A program made the position numbers and the translations under genes. A DNA stretch of 64,000 nt from an uncultured OCS116 cluster bacterium. Lineage in GTDB: Bacteria; Pseudomonadota; Alphaproteobacteria; Rhizobiales; TMED25. This document shows, piece after piece, positions 31,431-41,798 of this stretch. How positions within the stretch are numbered: position 1 is the stretch's first letter; the number at the start of each line of letters is the position of its first letter. The DNA is taken from the NCBI GenBank assembly GCA_902613795.1, contig CACMIP010000001.1, positions 230,087 through 294,086 of the forward strand. The letters are read 5' to 3'. The notes beneath the pieces are model-generated. The model did no database searches. It was not told the origin of the DNA and worked only from the letters and a program-made list of their open reading frames with translations.

Positions 31431-32375
31431 AAAAATAATTACAAAAACAAGATAAATTACAACAGATGTAGAATAAATCCAAAGCGCTCTTGTTATAAAA
31501 TCAAAACTAATAATTTTTTCACCACTCCCGTTTATCCAATCTGATTTAATTAGTTCACCATCATAAAAATTATCCCCACCTAGTGAAATATCCAATGCTC
31601 CCGCCATTGCAGACTCTGGCCAACCTGAATTTGGAGATGGGCTCTTTCTCGCATCCTGTTTTATGCACAATAATGCCTGCTGCCAGTTTTCTTTGAGTAC
31701 AAAGCTTGAAAATACAAGAAGTAAAGAGGATAAACGCGCGGGTATAAAATTCAAGATATCATCTAAGTAAGCGGTACATTTACCGAAATTATGATATTTA
31801 TCGTTCTTATAGGCAATCATGCTATCAGCTGTATTTATAAACTTATATATGAAAATTCCCGGTAAGCCCCCAATAAGTAACCAAAATAATGGAGCAACAT
31901 ATCCATCGCTAAAATTCTCTGACAAGCTCTCAATTGCCCCTCTTGTTATTGCACTTTCGTCATATTCATCAACTTTTCGAGAGACAATTTTCGATAAGTT
32001 TATTTTAGCATTATCCAGATCATCCCTCATAAAATCATCATATATATTCTTTACATGAACAAATAATGACTTCCCTGCAAGCAAGATTGAAATTATCAAT
32101 CCTAAAATTAAATTCCCAATAATATTTCCGAACAATAACCCTTCTATAATTGAAGATAGAAACCAGATAATGATTATGGACATTGCAATTACAATAAAAC
32201 CATTAAATGTACGAGATGATTCGGAGAACTCATTCCGGTTAAACTCAACATCAAGGAAATTAATAAATCGACCAACAAGAGCAACCGGATGCTTGAACTT
32301 CCTCCAGACCCAGTGATCATCTCCCCATATAAAGTCAACTATGACAGCGATAAATATAACTATTAATAGATCCAT
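31407..32375 (-). CDS. cbiB: Adenosylcobinamide-phosphate synthase (CbiB/CobD)
   Basis: Multi-TM; IWGDDHWVWRKFKHPVALVGRFI, SRKVDEYDESAITRGAIESLSENFSDGYVAPLFW, PSPNSGWPESAMAGAL. Confidence 0.94.
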   Translation of the reverse strand: MDLLIVIFIAVIVDFIWGDDHWVWRKFKHPVALVGRFINFLDVEFNRNEFSESSRTFNGFIVIAMSIIIIWFLSSIIEGLLFGNIIGNLILGLIISILLAGKSLFVHVKNIYDDFMRDDLDNAKINLSKIVSRKVDEYDESAITRGAIESLSENFSDGYVAPLFWLLIGGLPGIFIYKFINTADSMIAYKNDKYHNFGKCTAYLDDILNFIPARLSSLLLVFSSFVLKENWQQALLCIKQDARKSPSPNSGWPESAMAGALDISLGGDNFYDGELIKSDWINGSGEKIISFDFITRALWIYSTSVVIYLVFVIIFLLLRIIF

Positions 32376-32385
32376 TTTTAAACTC

Positions 32386-33438
32386 TTATAATATATCCAT
32401 TATTGTATTGGCTAAATATTCAAATTCAAATTTATTTTTTGTAAGCCCCATTCGTAACCATTTTTGATTGTAATTAAATATTCGTGTCCAAATACCATGA
32501 TTTGCAAGCGCCTTGTGCATCTGTGATGCGCTATCAAGTTCAATTGTCTTAAAAAAATAACAATCACCAACTGTCTTTAGTTTTTGATCATGCAGAAAAT
32601 TTGATAACGCTGTCGATTTCATTTTCAAATCTGTAATTGTAGCGCTTATCCATACTGTATCTAACATCGCTTTACGTGCAATTAGCAATGATGATGATGA
32701 GATGGGCCAAGGTCCAACTAAGCTAGATACTTTATTGATGTAATGATTATCACCATATACAAAGCCAAGTCTAAGACCTGGAAGACCAAAAAACTTTCCA
32801 AATGATCTTATGACGATTACGTTATCTCTGCAGTTATCAAATCTTAATGACATATCTGGTGTGCCATCCATAAATGACTCGTCAAGGATCAAAAATCCAC
32901 CTGCTTTTCTTATTCTTTCCCACAGTTCTTCGAGGTATTTTGGTTGAAATAACTTTCCATCTGGATTATTTGGATTAACCAGAACAAAGGGGATTGATGG
33001 ATCTAATTCATTTTCGATATTCGTAACTAATCGTATTTTAAATCCGTGGTCATTCCACACTCTGTAATGTTCAGTATAGGTTGGCGTCAAAATTTGTATT
33101 GTATCATGAATATTTTTGTTAACTATATTGGGTAGGATATTTATGACTCCCTGAGCTCCCTGATAGGCACAAATTTTTATTTCTTGATTTAAATTGTAGT
33201 ACCCTCTGGCGATTGACATCAACTCCGCCAATTGGTTACCGCTCGGTAAATGCGAGTAAACTGTTTTATCAATATTAAAGTCATTATATGCATTGGGATT
33301 TATTCCAGTTGATAAATCAATCCACTTTTTTATTTTTCTATTAACCCTGACTGCATCCGATAAATCTCCACCGTGCTTATCATCCAAAAATATATCAACT
33401 TTATTATGCGTAATTTGGTCGGAATTTGTGGTCATCAC
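32386..33438 (-). CDS. cobC: Threonine-phosphate decarboxylase-like PLP enzyme (cobalamin biosynthesis)
   Basis: HGGDLSDAVRV..WIDLSTGINPNAY, LVNPNNPDGKLF, ILDESFMD, VIRSFGKFFGLPGLRLGFVYG. Confidence 0.93.
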   Translation of the reverse strand: MMTTNSDQITHNKVDIFLDDKHGGDLSDAVRVNRKIKKWIDLSTGINPNAYNDFNIDKTVYSHLPSGNQLAELMSIARGYYNLNQEIKICAYQGAQGVINILPNIVNKNIHDTIQILTPTYTEHYRVWNDHGFKIRLVTNIENELDPSIPFVLVNPNNPDGKLFQPKYLEELWERIRKAGGFLILDESFMDGTPDMSLRFDNCRDNVIVIRSFGKFFGLPGLRLGFVYGDNHYINKVSSLVGPWPISSSSLLIARKAMLDTVWISATITDLKMKSTALSNFLHDQKLKTVGDCYFFKTIELDSASQMHKALANHGIWTRIFNYNQKWLRMGLTKNKFEFEYLANTIMDIL

Positions 33439-34466
33439 TAACTCTTGTTTGGTACGGAGGACTCTGCAAAAGTAGATGTATTGTTGTGTATATTTACCGA
33501 TGATTGAAATATTGGCGTAACCATAGCGGCTCCGCTCCCCTCACCTAGGCGCATTTTAAAATCAACCAGGGGTTTTTTATTGATGCGCTCCAATAATCTT
33601 TCATGGCCAGGCTCACTCGATAAATGGCTTACATAGCAGTGATCAAGGGCATCAGATGATATAGCATGCAATAAAGCTGCTGCTGCACATACAGGAAAAC
33701 CATCCAATATCACTGGGATTCGTTCAAAGCGTGCAGCTAAAATTGCACCAAAGATTGCTGCGAATTCCCTACCACCAAAACATTGAAGTATTTTCATTGG
33801 CTCACGGCTTTCATGTAGCTTCAAGCTTTTTTCAATTACTTCAATTTTAGTTTTTATCATTTCTTTATCAGCTCCAGTTCCAATTCCTACCCAATCAGAT
33901 GTATTTCCGCCGTATAGCGCGGCGCAGATACTAGAAGCAATCGTTGTATTTCCGATGCCAGCCTCACCTAAGCATATTATATCTGGGCTAGTGTCAAGAG
34001 CCTCTCTTCCATACAAAATCGTTGTAATACAATCATTTTCGGTCATTGCAGCATTTTCAGTGATATTTTTTGTTGGCATTTCTAATGCAAGATCAAAAAC
34101 TTGCAAACCAACTTTATGAGTTTTACATATCTGGTTTATCACAGCATGATCGGATCTAAAACTTTTGACCAATGCTTCAGTTACAGCAGTTGGATATGGA
34201 GAGATTTTATGTGTATCAGCGGTACCATGATTTGATACGAATATAGATAAGGTAATATTATTTACCTTTGGAGGATAGGAACCCTGCCACCCCGCTACCC
34301 ACTCAACAATGTCTTCAACTATCCCAAGAGAACCTGACGGCTTTAATAGCTGTTCATTTCTTTGTTTAACTAAACTAACGGCTTCTCCGTCTATTGATGG
34401 CATTTGAGATATAAACTCAACTAATTCATTGAATGTTGGAACTGAATTTGATTTAATATCAACCAT
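33438..34466 (-). CDS. cobT: Nicotinate-nucleotide-dimethylbenzimidazole phosphoribosyltransferase
   Basis: LKPSGSLGIVEDIVEWVAGWQG, SNHGTADTHKISPYP, CLGEAGIGNTTIASSICAAL, MRLGEGSGAAMVTPI. Confidence 0.94.
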   Translation of the reverse strand: MVDIKSNSVPTFNELVEFISQMPSIDGEAVSLVKQRNEQLLKPSGSLGIVEDIVEWVAGWQGSYPPKVNNITLSIFVSNHGTADTHKISPYPTAVTEALVKSFRSDHAVINQICKTHKVGLQVFDLALEMPTKNITENAAMTENDCITTILYGREALDTSPDIICLGEAGIGNTTIASSICAALYGGNTSDWVGIGTGADKEMIKTKIEVIEKSLKLHESREPMKILQCFGGREFAAIFGAILAARFERIPVILDGFPVCAAAALLHAISSDALDHCYVSHLSSEPGHERLLERINKKPLVDFKMRLGEGSGAAMVTPIFQSSVNIHNNTSTFAESSVPNKS

Positions 34467-34499
34467 AATTAGTTTTGAATCTCTCTACATAAAAGATAT

Positions 34500-35297
34500 A
34501 TGATAAAACATTTTAATCTTAAAGATATAAATATTTTTTTTAAAAATATAATTCCAGATACACTTAGCGGACTAATTTTCTTTTCACTACTGCCCATAAA
34601 AAATGGATCAAAAAACTTATCTCAAATAATCTATACTATCCCATTCATAGGTCTCATACTTGGTTCTATAATTACTTTTCCTGTTCTTCTTATCTCGATC
34701 TTTAAAGATATAGATATAATTAACTCGATTATAATCATTATAATGTCCTCACTTATTACGGGCTGCTTACATGAAGATGGGCTTGCAGATTTCTGTGACT
34801 CATATGGCGGAAATACTAAAAAAAGAAAACTAGAAATTATGGATGATAGCAGTATTGGAGCCTATGGGGTCATATCTGTAAATTTATCCCTTTTGACACG
34901 GTTTATGTCCATTTATTATCTATTTAGCATTTTGGGAACAATAGAAGTACTTCTCATTATTGTTTCTGTTGCAATATTATCGCGAACATCCATATTATAT
35001 ATATTAACAACATTACCTCCAGCAAAAAAAACTGGCCTCGGCAGTGCCGCCCATCAGAAAAATATTAAAAGTACATATATTGCATTTGGTGTTTCTGCAT
35101 TAATTACATTTCTAACAATTTGCATATTTATTGGGTATAAGATATATTTTGTATCTATTTTTGCAGCTGTATTTTCAACATTACTGGTCTCATATTTAGC
35201 TTGGAGGGCAATCAAAGGGCAAACCGGAGATGTCTGTGGTTCATCACAACAATTTTCAGAAATTATGATTTATTTGTCAATCTGCGTTGTAATTTAA
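34500..35297 (+). CDS. cobS: Adenosylcobinamide-GDP ribazoletransferase (cobalamin synthase)
   Basis: Multi-TM; GCLHEDGLADFCDSYGGNTKKRKLEIMDDSSIGAYGVIS. Confidence 0.94.
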   Translation: MIKHFNLKDINIFFKNIIPDTLSGLIFFSLLPIKNGSKNLSQIIYTIPFIGLILGSIITFPVLLISIFKDIDIINSIIIIIMSSLITGCLHEDGLADFCDSYGGNTKKRKLEIMDDSSIGAYGVISVNLSLLTRFMSIYYLFSILGTIEVLLIIVSVAILSRTSILYILTTLPPAKKTGLGSAAHQKNIKSTYIAFGVSALITFLTICIFIGYKIYFVSIFAAVFSTLLVSYLAWRAIKGQTGDVCGSSQQFSEIMIYLSICVVI

Positions 35298-35310
35298 TCA
35301 ATTCGAAGCA

Positions 35311-36297
35311 TCAATACTTAAACTCCACTCCATCAATAAAATTAGCATGTAATTCTGTGATGTAATCCAAAGCTGAATAATTACTATTTCTGTATTGATC
35401 TAATCCTCTTCGCCATTTTTTTGCATTTGGTCTATTGTTAAACAAACTCATAATTGGCTTTATTATTTGCGACCGTGAAGTCCCTATACTAGTCTGTCGA
35501 TCAGCATAATCACTATAATTTTCAATTATTCGCTTAAGATTTTTGTTTCCGTTTGGTGAAAATAATTTTTCATCAACTTCAAGGGCAAATATTGGATCAT
35601 TGATAATTTTCCTTCCAAGCATAACCCCGTCTGTATATTTTAAATGCTCATAAATTTCACCGATTGAGTTGATCCCACCGTTAATAATAATTTCTTTACC
35701 TGATATATACTCTTTGATCGCATAAACAGCATTATAATTAAGCTCAGGTATTGTCCTGTTTTCTTTTGGGGTAATACCACTCAATATCGCCTTACGTGCG
35801 TGAACTATAACAAGATCGACACCAGCTCCAGTGATTGAATTCATGAATATAGGTAGTTCTTTTTCAATATCTTGGTCATCAATACCTAAACGACATTTTA
35901 CAGTGACTGGGATTTTAACTCTTTTTTTAATAGCGAAAATAATTTCACTAACGAGATTAGGATCGGACATCAGGCATGCTCCAAAGTTCCCTTTCTGGAC
36001 TCTTGGCGATGGACATCCAATATTGAGGTTTATTTCGTCATAGCCAAATGCTTCTCCAATAATTGCAGCCTCCGTCATCTTTTCAATTGAGGAGCCGCCA
36101 ATCTGCAAACCAACAGGATGCTCTCCTGGATGATATTTTAGAAGCCCATCCCTGTTTCCAAAAATAATGGCATCACATGATACCATTTCAGTATATAAAA
36201 AAATATTTGAGGAAAGCTGCCTCAGAAAATATCGAAAGTGAGTATCAGTATAGTCCATCATTGGAGCAACACAAAATTTATGGGAATGAATTTTCAT
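35311..36297 (-). CDS. dusA: tRNA-dihydrouridine synthase (DusA-type)
   Basis: FCVAPMMDYTDTHFRYFLRQLS, INLNIGCPSPRVQKGNFGACLM, VDLVIVHARKAIL, INGGINSIGE, DGVMLGRKI. Confidence 0.92.
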   Translation of the reverse strand: MKIHSHKFCVAPMMDYTDTHFRYFLRQLSSNIFLYTEMVSCDAIIFGNRDGLLKYHPGEHPVGLQIGGSSIEKMTEAAIIGEAFGYDEINLNIGCPSPRVQKGNFGACLMSDPNLVSEIIFAIKKRVKIPVTVKCRLGIDDQDIEKELPIFMNSITGAGVDLVIVHARKAILSGITPKENRTIPELNYNAVYAIKEYISGKEIIINGGINSIGEIYEHLKYTDGVMLGRKIINDPIFALEVDEKLFSPNGNKNLKRIIENYSDYADRQTSIGTSRSQIIKPIMSLFNNRPNAKKWRRGLDQYRNSNYSALDYITELHANFIDGVEFKY

Positions 36298-36894
36298 TTA
36301 GTGCCCCAAGCCAAAATATTCTTCGCCATATTCTGAGACAAGAGGTATCAGAAGATCTTCTTCGTCATGAAGGTGTGCTATGAGTAACTTATCAAAGTCA
36401 TCATTCACTTTACTATAACCGCCAATCAATAACTTATGGTCAATATCTTTTTTCTCGTTAAAGGTTGTAATTATTTTTTTACCCTCGGATGTAAGTATAT
36501 CAATAGACTGATGAATTAAATGATGATCATTCTCTAGCAATTCTAATCCGTATCTAAATTTCTCACTTTTTTGATGAAATTTTGGAAATATATAGTTGTC
36601 CTCTACAGCATGGTGAGAGTCCAAATTGTGAAGCATCATATTCATTAAGTGGATATATTGTTGCATGAAATTTTGATGAGAGATACTACCATCTAGTAAT
36701 TGATTAATAATATGCTTTATTGAATTACAAATTTCTCTAAAAACAGAATGCCTTCCAAGCCAAAAACCAACCCAGTTACCGTTTAATGTATCTTTGGTCC
36801 AAGTATCTCTGGGGTACTTGTTCAAAAGCTCACATAATTGTTTCGGCAAGCCATCTCGCTCTGTCAGTTGATCTATTTTCTTTATCGGACTCAA
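36298..36894 (-). CDS. Hemerythrin HHE-domain protein
   Basis: His/Glu-rich pattern (MMLHNLDSHHAVEDNYIFPKFHQK, LLENDHHLIHQSI, LIAHLHDEEDLLIPLV). Confidence 0.85.
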   Translation of the reverse strand: MSPIKKIDQLTERDGLPKQLCELLNKYPRDTWTKDTLNGNWVGFWLGRHSVFREICNSIKHIINQLLDGSISHQNFMQQYIHLMNMMLHNLDSHHAVEDNYIFPKFHQKSEKFRYGLELLENDHHLIHQSIDILTSEGKKIITTFNEKKDIDHKLLIGGYSKVNDDFDKLLIAHLHDEEDLLIPLVSEYGEEYFGLGH

Positions 36895-37101
36895 TGTAAT
36901 CTCTTTAGAATAATTTATACAAATAATAATAGAACAATAGTAATTTAATCTAAAAAAATACAGCAGAATTTGAAAAAAATCTTAATTTTCTATTAATTTT
37001 TTTTTATCAATAAAATCAGTATTTTATATAAATATTTTCATTATTTTATAAAAAAAAATAATATTTTTCGTCATTTTTTACTTTACATTTTCTCCTAATT
37101 G

Positions 37102-37123
37102 CGAATCAATAGTAAGTGATTCG
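37102..37123 (+). promoter_or_regulatory. Inverted repeat upstream of the histidine kinase gene (operator or 5'-UTR hairpin candidate)
   Basis: CGAATCA-atagtaag-TGATTCG: 7-bp perfect arms, 8-nt spacer, about 32 nt before the ATG. Confidence 0.4.
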
Positions 37124-37155
37124 ATATTGCGGAAACGGATCACGAGGAGGAAACA

Positions 37156-39006
37156 ATGCAGTTGGGCAGAAAAAGACCAGCTGTTAATCTACAGAGCCAA
37201 ATTAAAGAGATTTGCTTATCTGTAGTATTAACTATATTACTTATCACCACTATCTTTATGGCATACAACCAGTATGTGGCTTCTGTTGATTTTATAAATT
37301 TAAATAACAGTCACTTATTTTTTGTTATTGTTGGCTCTAATACACTTCTTATTTTGTTAGTTTTTCTTCTCTCCCGGAGCCAGAAAAATGAGAAAAATTT
37401 GATACTAAATAGCTACTCTACCCTCGAGCACCATCAGAAACTTTTATTGAATAACAAAGATACACGATATTTTACATGGGACGTAAGGAACAAGAAAATT
37501 TATATATCAAACAAGTGCTTTTCTCTTTCGAAAATAAAATCAATGAGCTCAATCTCTTTTGAAGAGTTTATCAGTCGTGTTCATGCAAAAGATATCAATT
37601 TTTATCAATTGGCAAATAGAGCAATCCAAGGGAAAATTGATCAAATCGAAGTAAGCTTCAGATACCAAACAAATATTGCAAATAAATGGTTCAAACTCAA
37701 GGGTTCTCTTGTGAATAATTCTCATGGTAACCCATATATTTCTGGATTATTATTTGATATTACACGCGATAGGAGTCAAGAGATTAATGCCCAGCGCTTA
37801 CAAAAAACACTAAGTGAAGTTATAGACTCACTTCCCCTATCTTTTGCCTTATGGAATAGCAAAAATCAACTCGTCATGTGTAACTCTAAGTATAGAGATT
37901 TCTATTCCCTACCTCCAAGCGTAACGAAGCCTGGTACTTCAAAATCTGAAATTACTCAGCTTTCAATGAAATCCATGGTTGAAATTGACGTTCAAAAAGA
38001 TCCAAATAACCAACTGCCGGGCTTAATAAGTCAACAAGAAATTCAATTAAGAGACAAGAGATGGATATTGAAAACTGAAATTAAAACCGGCGCAGGATAT
38101 ATTGCATCGATGGCCCTTGACATCAGTAATCAGAAAATCAGTCAGCAAGATCTCTTAAATAATGAGAATGAGCTTATTAATAAAGTTGAAGAACTCGATA
38201 ATCTTCGGCGTAAACAAGATATACAGTCAAAACAGCTAATCGAACTTACGGAAAGATATAGCTCAGAGAGAGATAATATTGAAGAACTTGAGAACAATAA
38301 GTCAAAATTCTTACTAAATATGAGTCATGAGCTGAGGACACCTCTGAATGCGATAATTGGCTTTTCTGATTTCCTAAAAAACCAGGTCATTGATGACCCA
38401 GATAAGATCAGAGAGTATGCCCAAGATATATATGAGAGTGGAAATGAATTACTTGGTATTATTAGCAATATAGAGTCAATGACACATCTTGAAAAAGAAG
38501 ATGTAAAAATAAATAAGAAAAGCCAAAAAATAAATGCTGTTGTCGATGAGGTATTAGCAGACTTTCGTGCTGATATAATCGAAAAAAACATCATTGTTAA
38601 AAATCACTTCGACTTTAGAGAAAATATATTTTGTAATGAGACAGCTATAAGGCAAATAATCACAAATATCATATCTAATGCAATCAAATATAATAAGGAT
38701 GGTGGTACCATCAGTATTAATAATAATGAACAAAATGGATGGCTAAACTTGGAGATAGGCGATAACGGTCATGGAATGACGAATGAAGAAATAGATATAA
38801 TTTTTAAACCATTCAATAAATCAAGAAGAAGTAATATTATAAATCAAGAAGGATCAAGACTTGGATTACCAATTGCAAACACTCTTATTCAAATTCACGA
38901 TGGTAACATAGACATAAAGAGTACGCCAGGTAAGGGAACATGTGTTACAATATCGGTGCCCCTCATATCCCATGAAAATGCCCCAAAAACTCAAAAATCT
39001 GCATAA
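37156..39006 (+). CDS. Membrane-bound PAS-containing sensor histidine kinase
   Basis: Two N-terminal TMs, PAS-like region (LSEVIDSLPLSFALWNSKNQLVMCNSKYRDFY), H-box FLLNMSHELRTPLNAIIGFSDFL, N-box NIISNAIKYN, G-boxes. SD AGGAGG precedes the ATG. Confidence 0.92.
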   Translation: MQLGRKRPAVNLQSQIKEICLSVVLTILLITTIFMAYNQYVASVDFINLNNSHLFFVIVGSNTLLILLVFLLSRSQKNEKNLILNSYSTLEHHQKLLLNNKDTRYFTWDVRNKKIYISNKCFSLSKIKSMSSISFEEFISRVHAKDINFYQLANRAIQGKIDQIEVSFRYQTNIANKWFKLKGSLVNNSHGNPYISGLLFDITRDRSQEINAQRLQKTLSEVIDSLPLSFALWNSKNQLVMCNSKYRDFYSLPPSVTKPGTSKSEITQLSMKSMVEIDVQKDPNNQLPGLISQQEIQLRDKRWILKTEIKTGAGYIASMALDISNQKISQQDLLNNENELINKVEELDNLRRKQDIQSKQLIELTERYSSERDNIEELENNKSKFLLNMSHELRTPLNAIIGFSDFLKNQVIDDPDKIREYAQDIYESGNELLGIISNIESMTHLEKEDVKINKKSQKINAVVDEVLADFRADIIEKNIIVKNHFDFRENIFCNETAIRQIITNIISNAIKYNKDGGTISINNNEQNGWLNLEIGDNGHGMTNEEIDIIFKPFNKSRRSNIINQEGSRLGLPIANTLIQIHDGNIDIKSTPGKGTCVTISVPLISHENAPKTQKSA

Positions 39007-39021
39007 TAATTTGTTTGGGTA

Positions 39022-39417
39022 TCATTTTTTTAACTTATGGAAAAAGATAAAAAACCCAAGGGATAATAGAAAGAACGGCAATATCCATAAAACATAAGTG
39101 TTGGTTTGAACTGGTGGCGTCATAAGTATCTCATCACCATATTTTTGATGTAGGTCATTTATAATATCTCTTGAGTCCGTTCCTCTTGTTAGCTCCTTAC
39201 TAATATATGCTTTTATTGATTGAGAAAAATTTGAATTTGACTCATAAACATTTTGCCCTTCGCATTCAAGGCATTTCAGCTCAATTGCAATTTCCATAAT
39301 ACTCTTTGATAAACTCCCATCATTATTTTCTGAAACCGAGTGCCCCAACGGCGCAGAAAAAAATAAAAAAAATGAAATGAAGAAGAATATTTTAATGAAA
39401 TTATTTTTTTTATGCAT
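39022..39417 (-). CDS. ccmH: Cytochrome c-type biogenesis protein CcmH (thiol-disulfide)
   Basis: Signal peptide/TM, LKCLECEGQNVYESNSNFSQSIKAYI (LRCxxC motif variant), RGTDSRDIINDLHQKYGDEILMTPP, C-terminal TM. Confidence 0.88.
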   Translation of the reverse strand: MHKKNNFIKIFFFISFFLFFSAPLGHSVSENNDGSLSKSIMEIAIELKCLECEGQNVYESNSNFSQSIKAYISKELTRGTDSRDIINDLHQKYGDEILMTPPVQTNTYVLWILPFFLLSLGFFIFFHKLKK

Positions 39418-41347
39418 TTGTAGTACCAAATATTTTTGATCGAAAAATAGTTTTAAATAATACGCCAAAAGCCATCAAAAAACCACCCAGCCAAATAAAT
39501 CGTACGAAAGGTTTGTAAGACACCGATGCATATATGAATTGTTCTTGCACTTCCCCAACGGTTATATACATATGATCAAAATAATATTTCTGAATGCTAG
39601 CCTCAGTTGTGATATCTCCACTTTTCCTAAAAAACCTCTTCGCGGGAGTCATATTAGCTATTTTTTTGTCATCCTTTATCAGTGAAAAATTTATTTGAAG
39701 GTCATCGTAGTTTTCGCCAATATGTGTTCCAAAACCATCATATTGCAACTCAAATCTATCAATTTGAATTTTATCACCTAAATTCATTTTTAAATCTTTA
39801 TTTTCACTGTAAGCTGAGGCATATATGATACCAAATAGCATAATACCAAATGCCATATGCGTGATTCTTGAACCAATTATTGGTAAATTTTTTCTCTTTA
39901 ATCCAGAAAATTCTATTCTAAATTCTGACAAATTTCTTGGTAATAAATCTACAATTGAAGCAATAAAAATCCATAGAGCTAGGGATATTAGCAATAAATG
40001 AAACGCATCAGCATTTTCATAGATTACTAATTGCATCGATATGATCAGGAATATTGTAATTACAAAGGATATCATTAATCTCTTTACAGCAAGCTGTGTC
40101 CAATTATCTTTCCACGAGAGATTTGGCCCTATTGGCATGAGGATTGCGATCAAAATTACTAATGGTGCTATTACAATATTAAAATATTTTGGACCGACGG
40201 TAATGCGATCTCCAGTTATTGCCTCAAGTAAAAGCGGGTACATCATTCCAAAAAAAATGACAACTACTGATACCATTAATAAGTAATTATTTATTAGAAT
40301 AAACGTCCCTCTTCTGAGAAAAACAAAGTCTTTTTTTTCACTCTCTTTTTGCAGATTACGTAAAAAAATAAAAAGTGAAAAAAAGATAAAAAATGACAGG
40401 ATGATTAAAATCCATAGGCCTCTCTGTGGGTCTGATGCGAATGAATGTACGGATGTTAATATACCTGATCTTACAAGAAAAGTTCCAATGAGACTGAAAG
40501 AGAATGTTAAAATTGATAATAATAACGTCCAGTCTCTATGCTGGCCTGTAGATTTGTAATTTAGAAGTGAATGTATTAGAGCAGTTCCTGTTATCCAAGG
40601 CAAAAGTGATGCATTTTCGACTGGATCCCAAAACCACCAACCACCCCATCCCAGCTCATAGTACGCCCACCACGAACCGATACAAATTCCAAGTGTAAGA
40701 GCTATCCATGAAATATAAGCCCATTTTTCGATCCATCTCGCCCAATTATCTGTTAATTTATTTTCTAACATAATTGCTACTGAGTATGAGAATAGCACTG
40801 AATATCCAACGTATCCTATATAGAGTAATGGTGGATGAATTATAAGACCTGGGTCTTGTAAAAGCGTATTCAGTCCGATGCCATCAATTGGGATAGGTAA
40901 TTGCAGAGCAAACGGATTGGATGTAAATAATATAAACAATAAAAAGGCAAATATGATAGATGTTTGAATTGCTATTGTATTGAGTTGTACGTGTTTGGGA
41001 ATTTTTCCGTCATATTTTATGATAAAAAACAAACAGATGCTCAAAATTAATAGCCAGAGTAGCATCGATCCTTCATGATTACCCCATACACCCGTAATTT
41101 TATAAATCAGAGGTTTTTGTATTTCAGAATTTTGCCAAACTGTCACTAAAGAGAAATCTGAGACCACAAAGCCATAGGTTAAAAGAAAGTAGGAAAATAA
41201 TATGAACAGAAATTGAAATATACCAAAGAGACATGCAAACTTATATTTTTTATGCTCATTGATTGCTGGAGTCTTTGCAAAGAATAGTGTTGCAATTGAT
41301 GATAGTAAAGCAAATAAGAGTAGTAAGTTTCCGGTGAGCGCAATCAT
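39410..41347 (-). CDS. ccmF: Heme lyase CcmF/NrfE family
   Basis: WGNHEGSMLLWLLILS, WWAYYELGWGGWWFWDPVENASLLPWITGTALIHS (WWD domain), FLVRSGILTSVHSFASDPQRG. Confidence 0.96.
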   Translation of the reverse strand: MIALTGNLLLLFALLSSIATLFFAKTPAINEHKKYKFACLFGIFQFLFILFSYFLLTYGFVVSDFSLVTVWQNSEIQKPLIYKITGVWGNHEGSMLLWLLILSICLFFIIKYDGKIPKHVQLNTIAIQTSIIFAFLLFILFTSNPFALQLPIPIDGIGLNTLLQDPGLIIHPPLLYIGYVGYSVLFSYSVAIMLENKLTDNWARWIEKWAYISWIALTLGICIGSWWAYYELGWGGWWFWDPVENASLLPWITGTALIHSLLNYKSTGQHRDWTLLLSILTFSFSLIGTFLVRSGILTSVHSFASDPQRGLWILIILSFFIFFSLFIFLRNLQKESEKKDFVFLRRGTFILINNYLLMVSVVVIFFGMMYPLLLEAITGDRITVGPKYFNIVIAPLVILIAILMPIGPNLSWKDNWTQLAVKRLMISFVITIFLIISMQLVIYENADAFHLLLISLALWIFIASIVDLLPRNLSEFRIEFSGLKRKNLPIIGSRITHMAFGIMLFGIIYASAYSENKDLKMNLGDKIQIDRFELQYDGFGTHIGENYDDLQINFSLIKDDKKIANMTPAKRFFRKSGDITTEASIQKYYFDHMYITVGEVQEQFIYASVSYKPFVRFIWLGGFLMAFGVLFKTIFRSKIFGTTNA

Positions 41348-41384
41348 TTAAATGCCAGAATTTCTTATTTGATCGTAGTCAAAT

Positions 41385-41798
41385 TTATTTGTTTTTAAGA
41401 CTCTCATATACTTCCTTTGGCATATAATTTTCGTCATGTTTCGCAACGATCTCATTCGCAATAAATAAGTTATCGATAAATTTCCCTTCAGCAATAACGC
41501 CTTGCCCTTCTCTGAATAAATCTGGTAATATACCATTATATATGACAGACACTTCAGCTATATTATCCTCAATAATAAACTTTATTCCTAGATCGCTATC
41601 TTTTTTTAGTGATCCATCTTTAACAAGACCGCCAACACGAAGTAAGGTAGCCGCCTCTGATTGATTGACTTCACTGGGCGAATAGAAGTATATGATATTT
41701 TCATCAAGCGCTATTAGGACGAGTGCAACAGCAAGGGCAGAAAGTAGAGTCGCGGTTGTGTAGAAATATAATCTTTTTGCTTTATTTGTCATAATCAA
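41385..41798 (-). CDS. ccmE: Cytochrome c maturation protein CcmE
   Basis: RLRVGGLV-type motif LLRVGGLVKDGSLKKDSD, VIYNGILPDLFREGQGVIAEG, VAKHDENYMP (heme-binding HxxxY). Confidence 0.94.
   Translation of the reverse strand: MIMTNKAKRLYFYTTATLLSALAVALVLIALDENIIYFYSPSEVNQSEAATLLRVGGLVKDGSLKKDSDLGIKFIIEDNIAEVSVIYNGILPDLFREGQGVIAEGKFIDNLFIANEIVAKHDENYMPKEVYESLKNK

Noticed and set aside
36895-37155. Possible tRNA or small RNA gene in the largest intergenic gap
   Set aside because: Sequence is almost entirely A/T with no cloverleaf or GC stem apart from the short inverted repeat near 37102.
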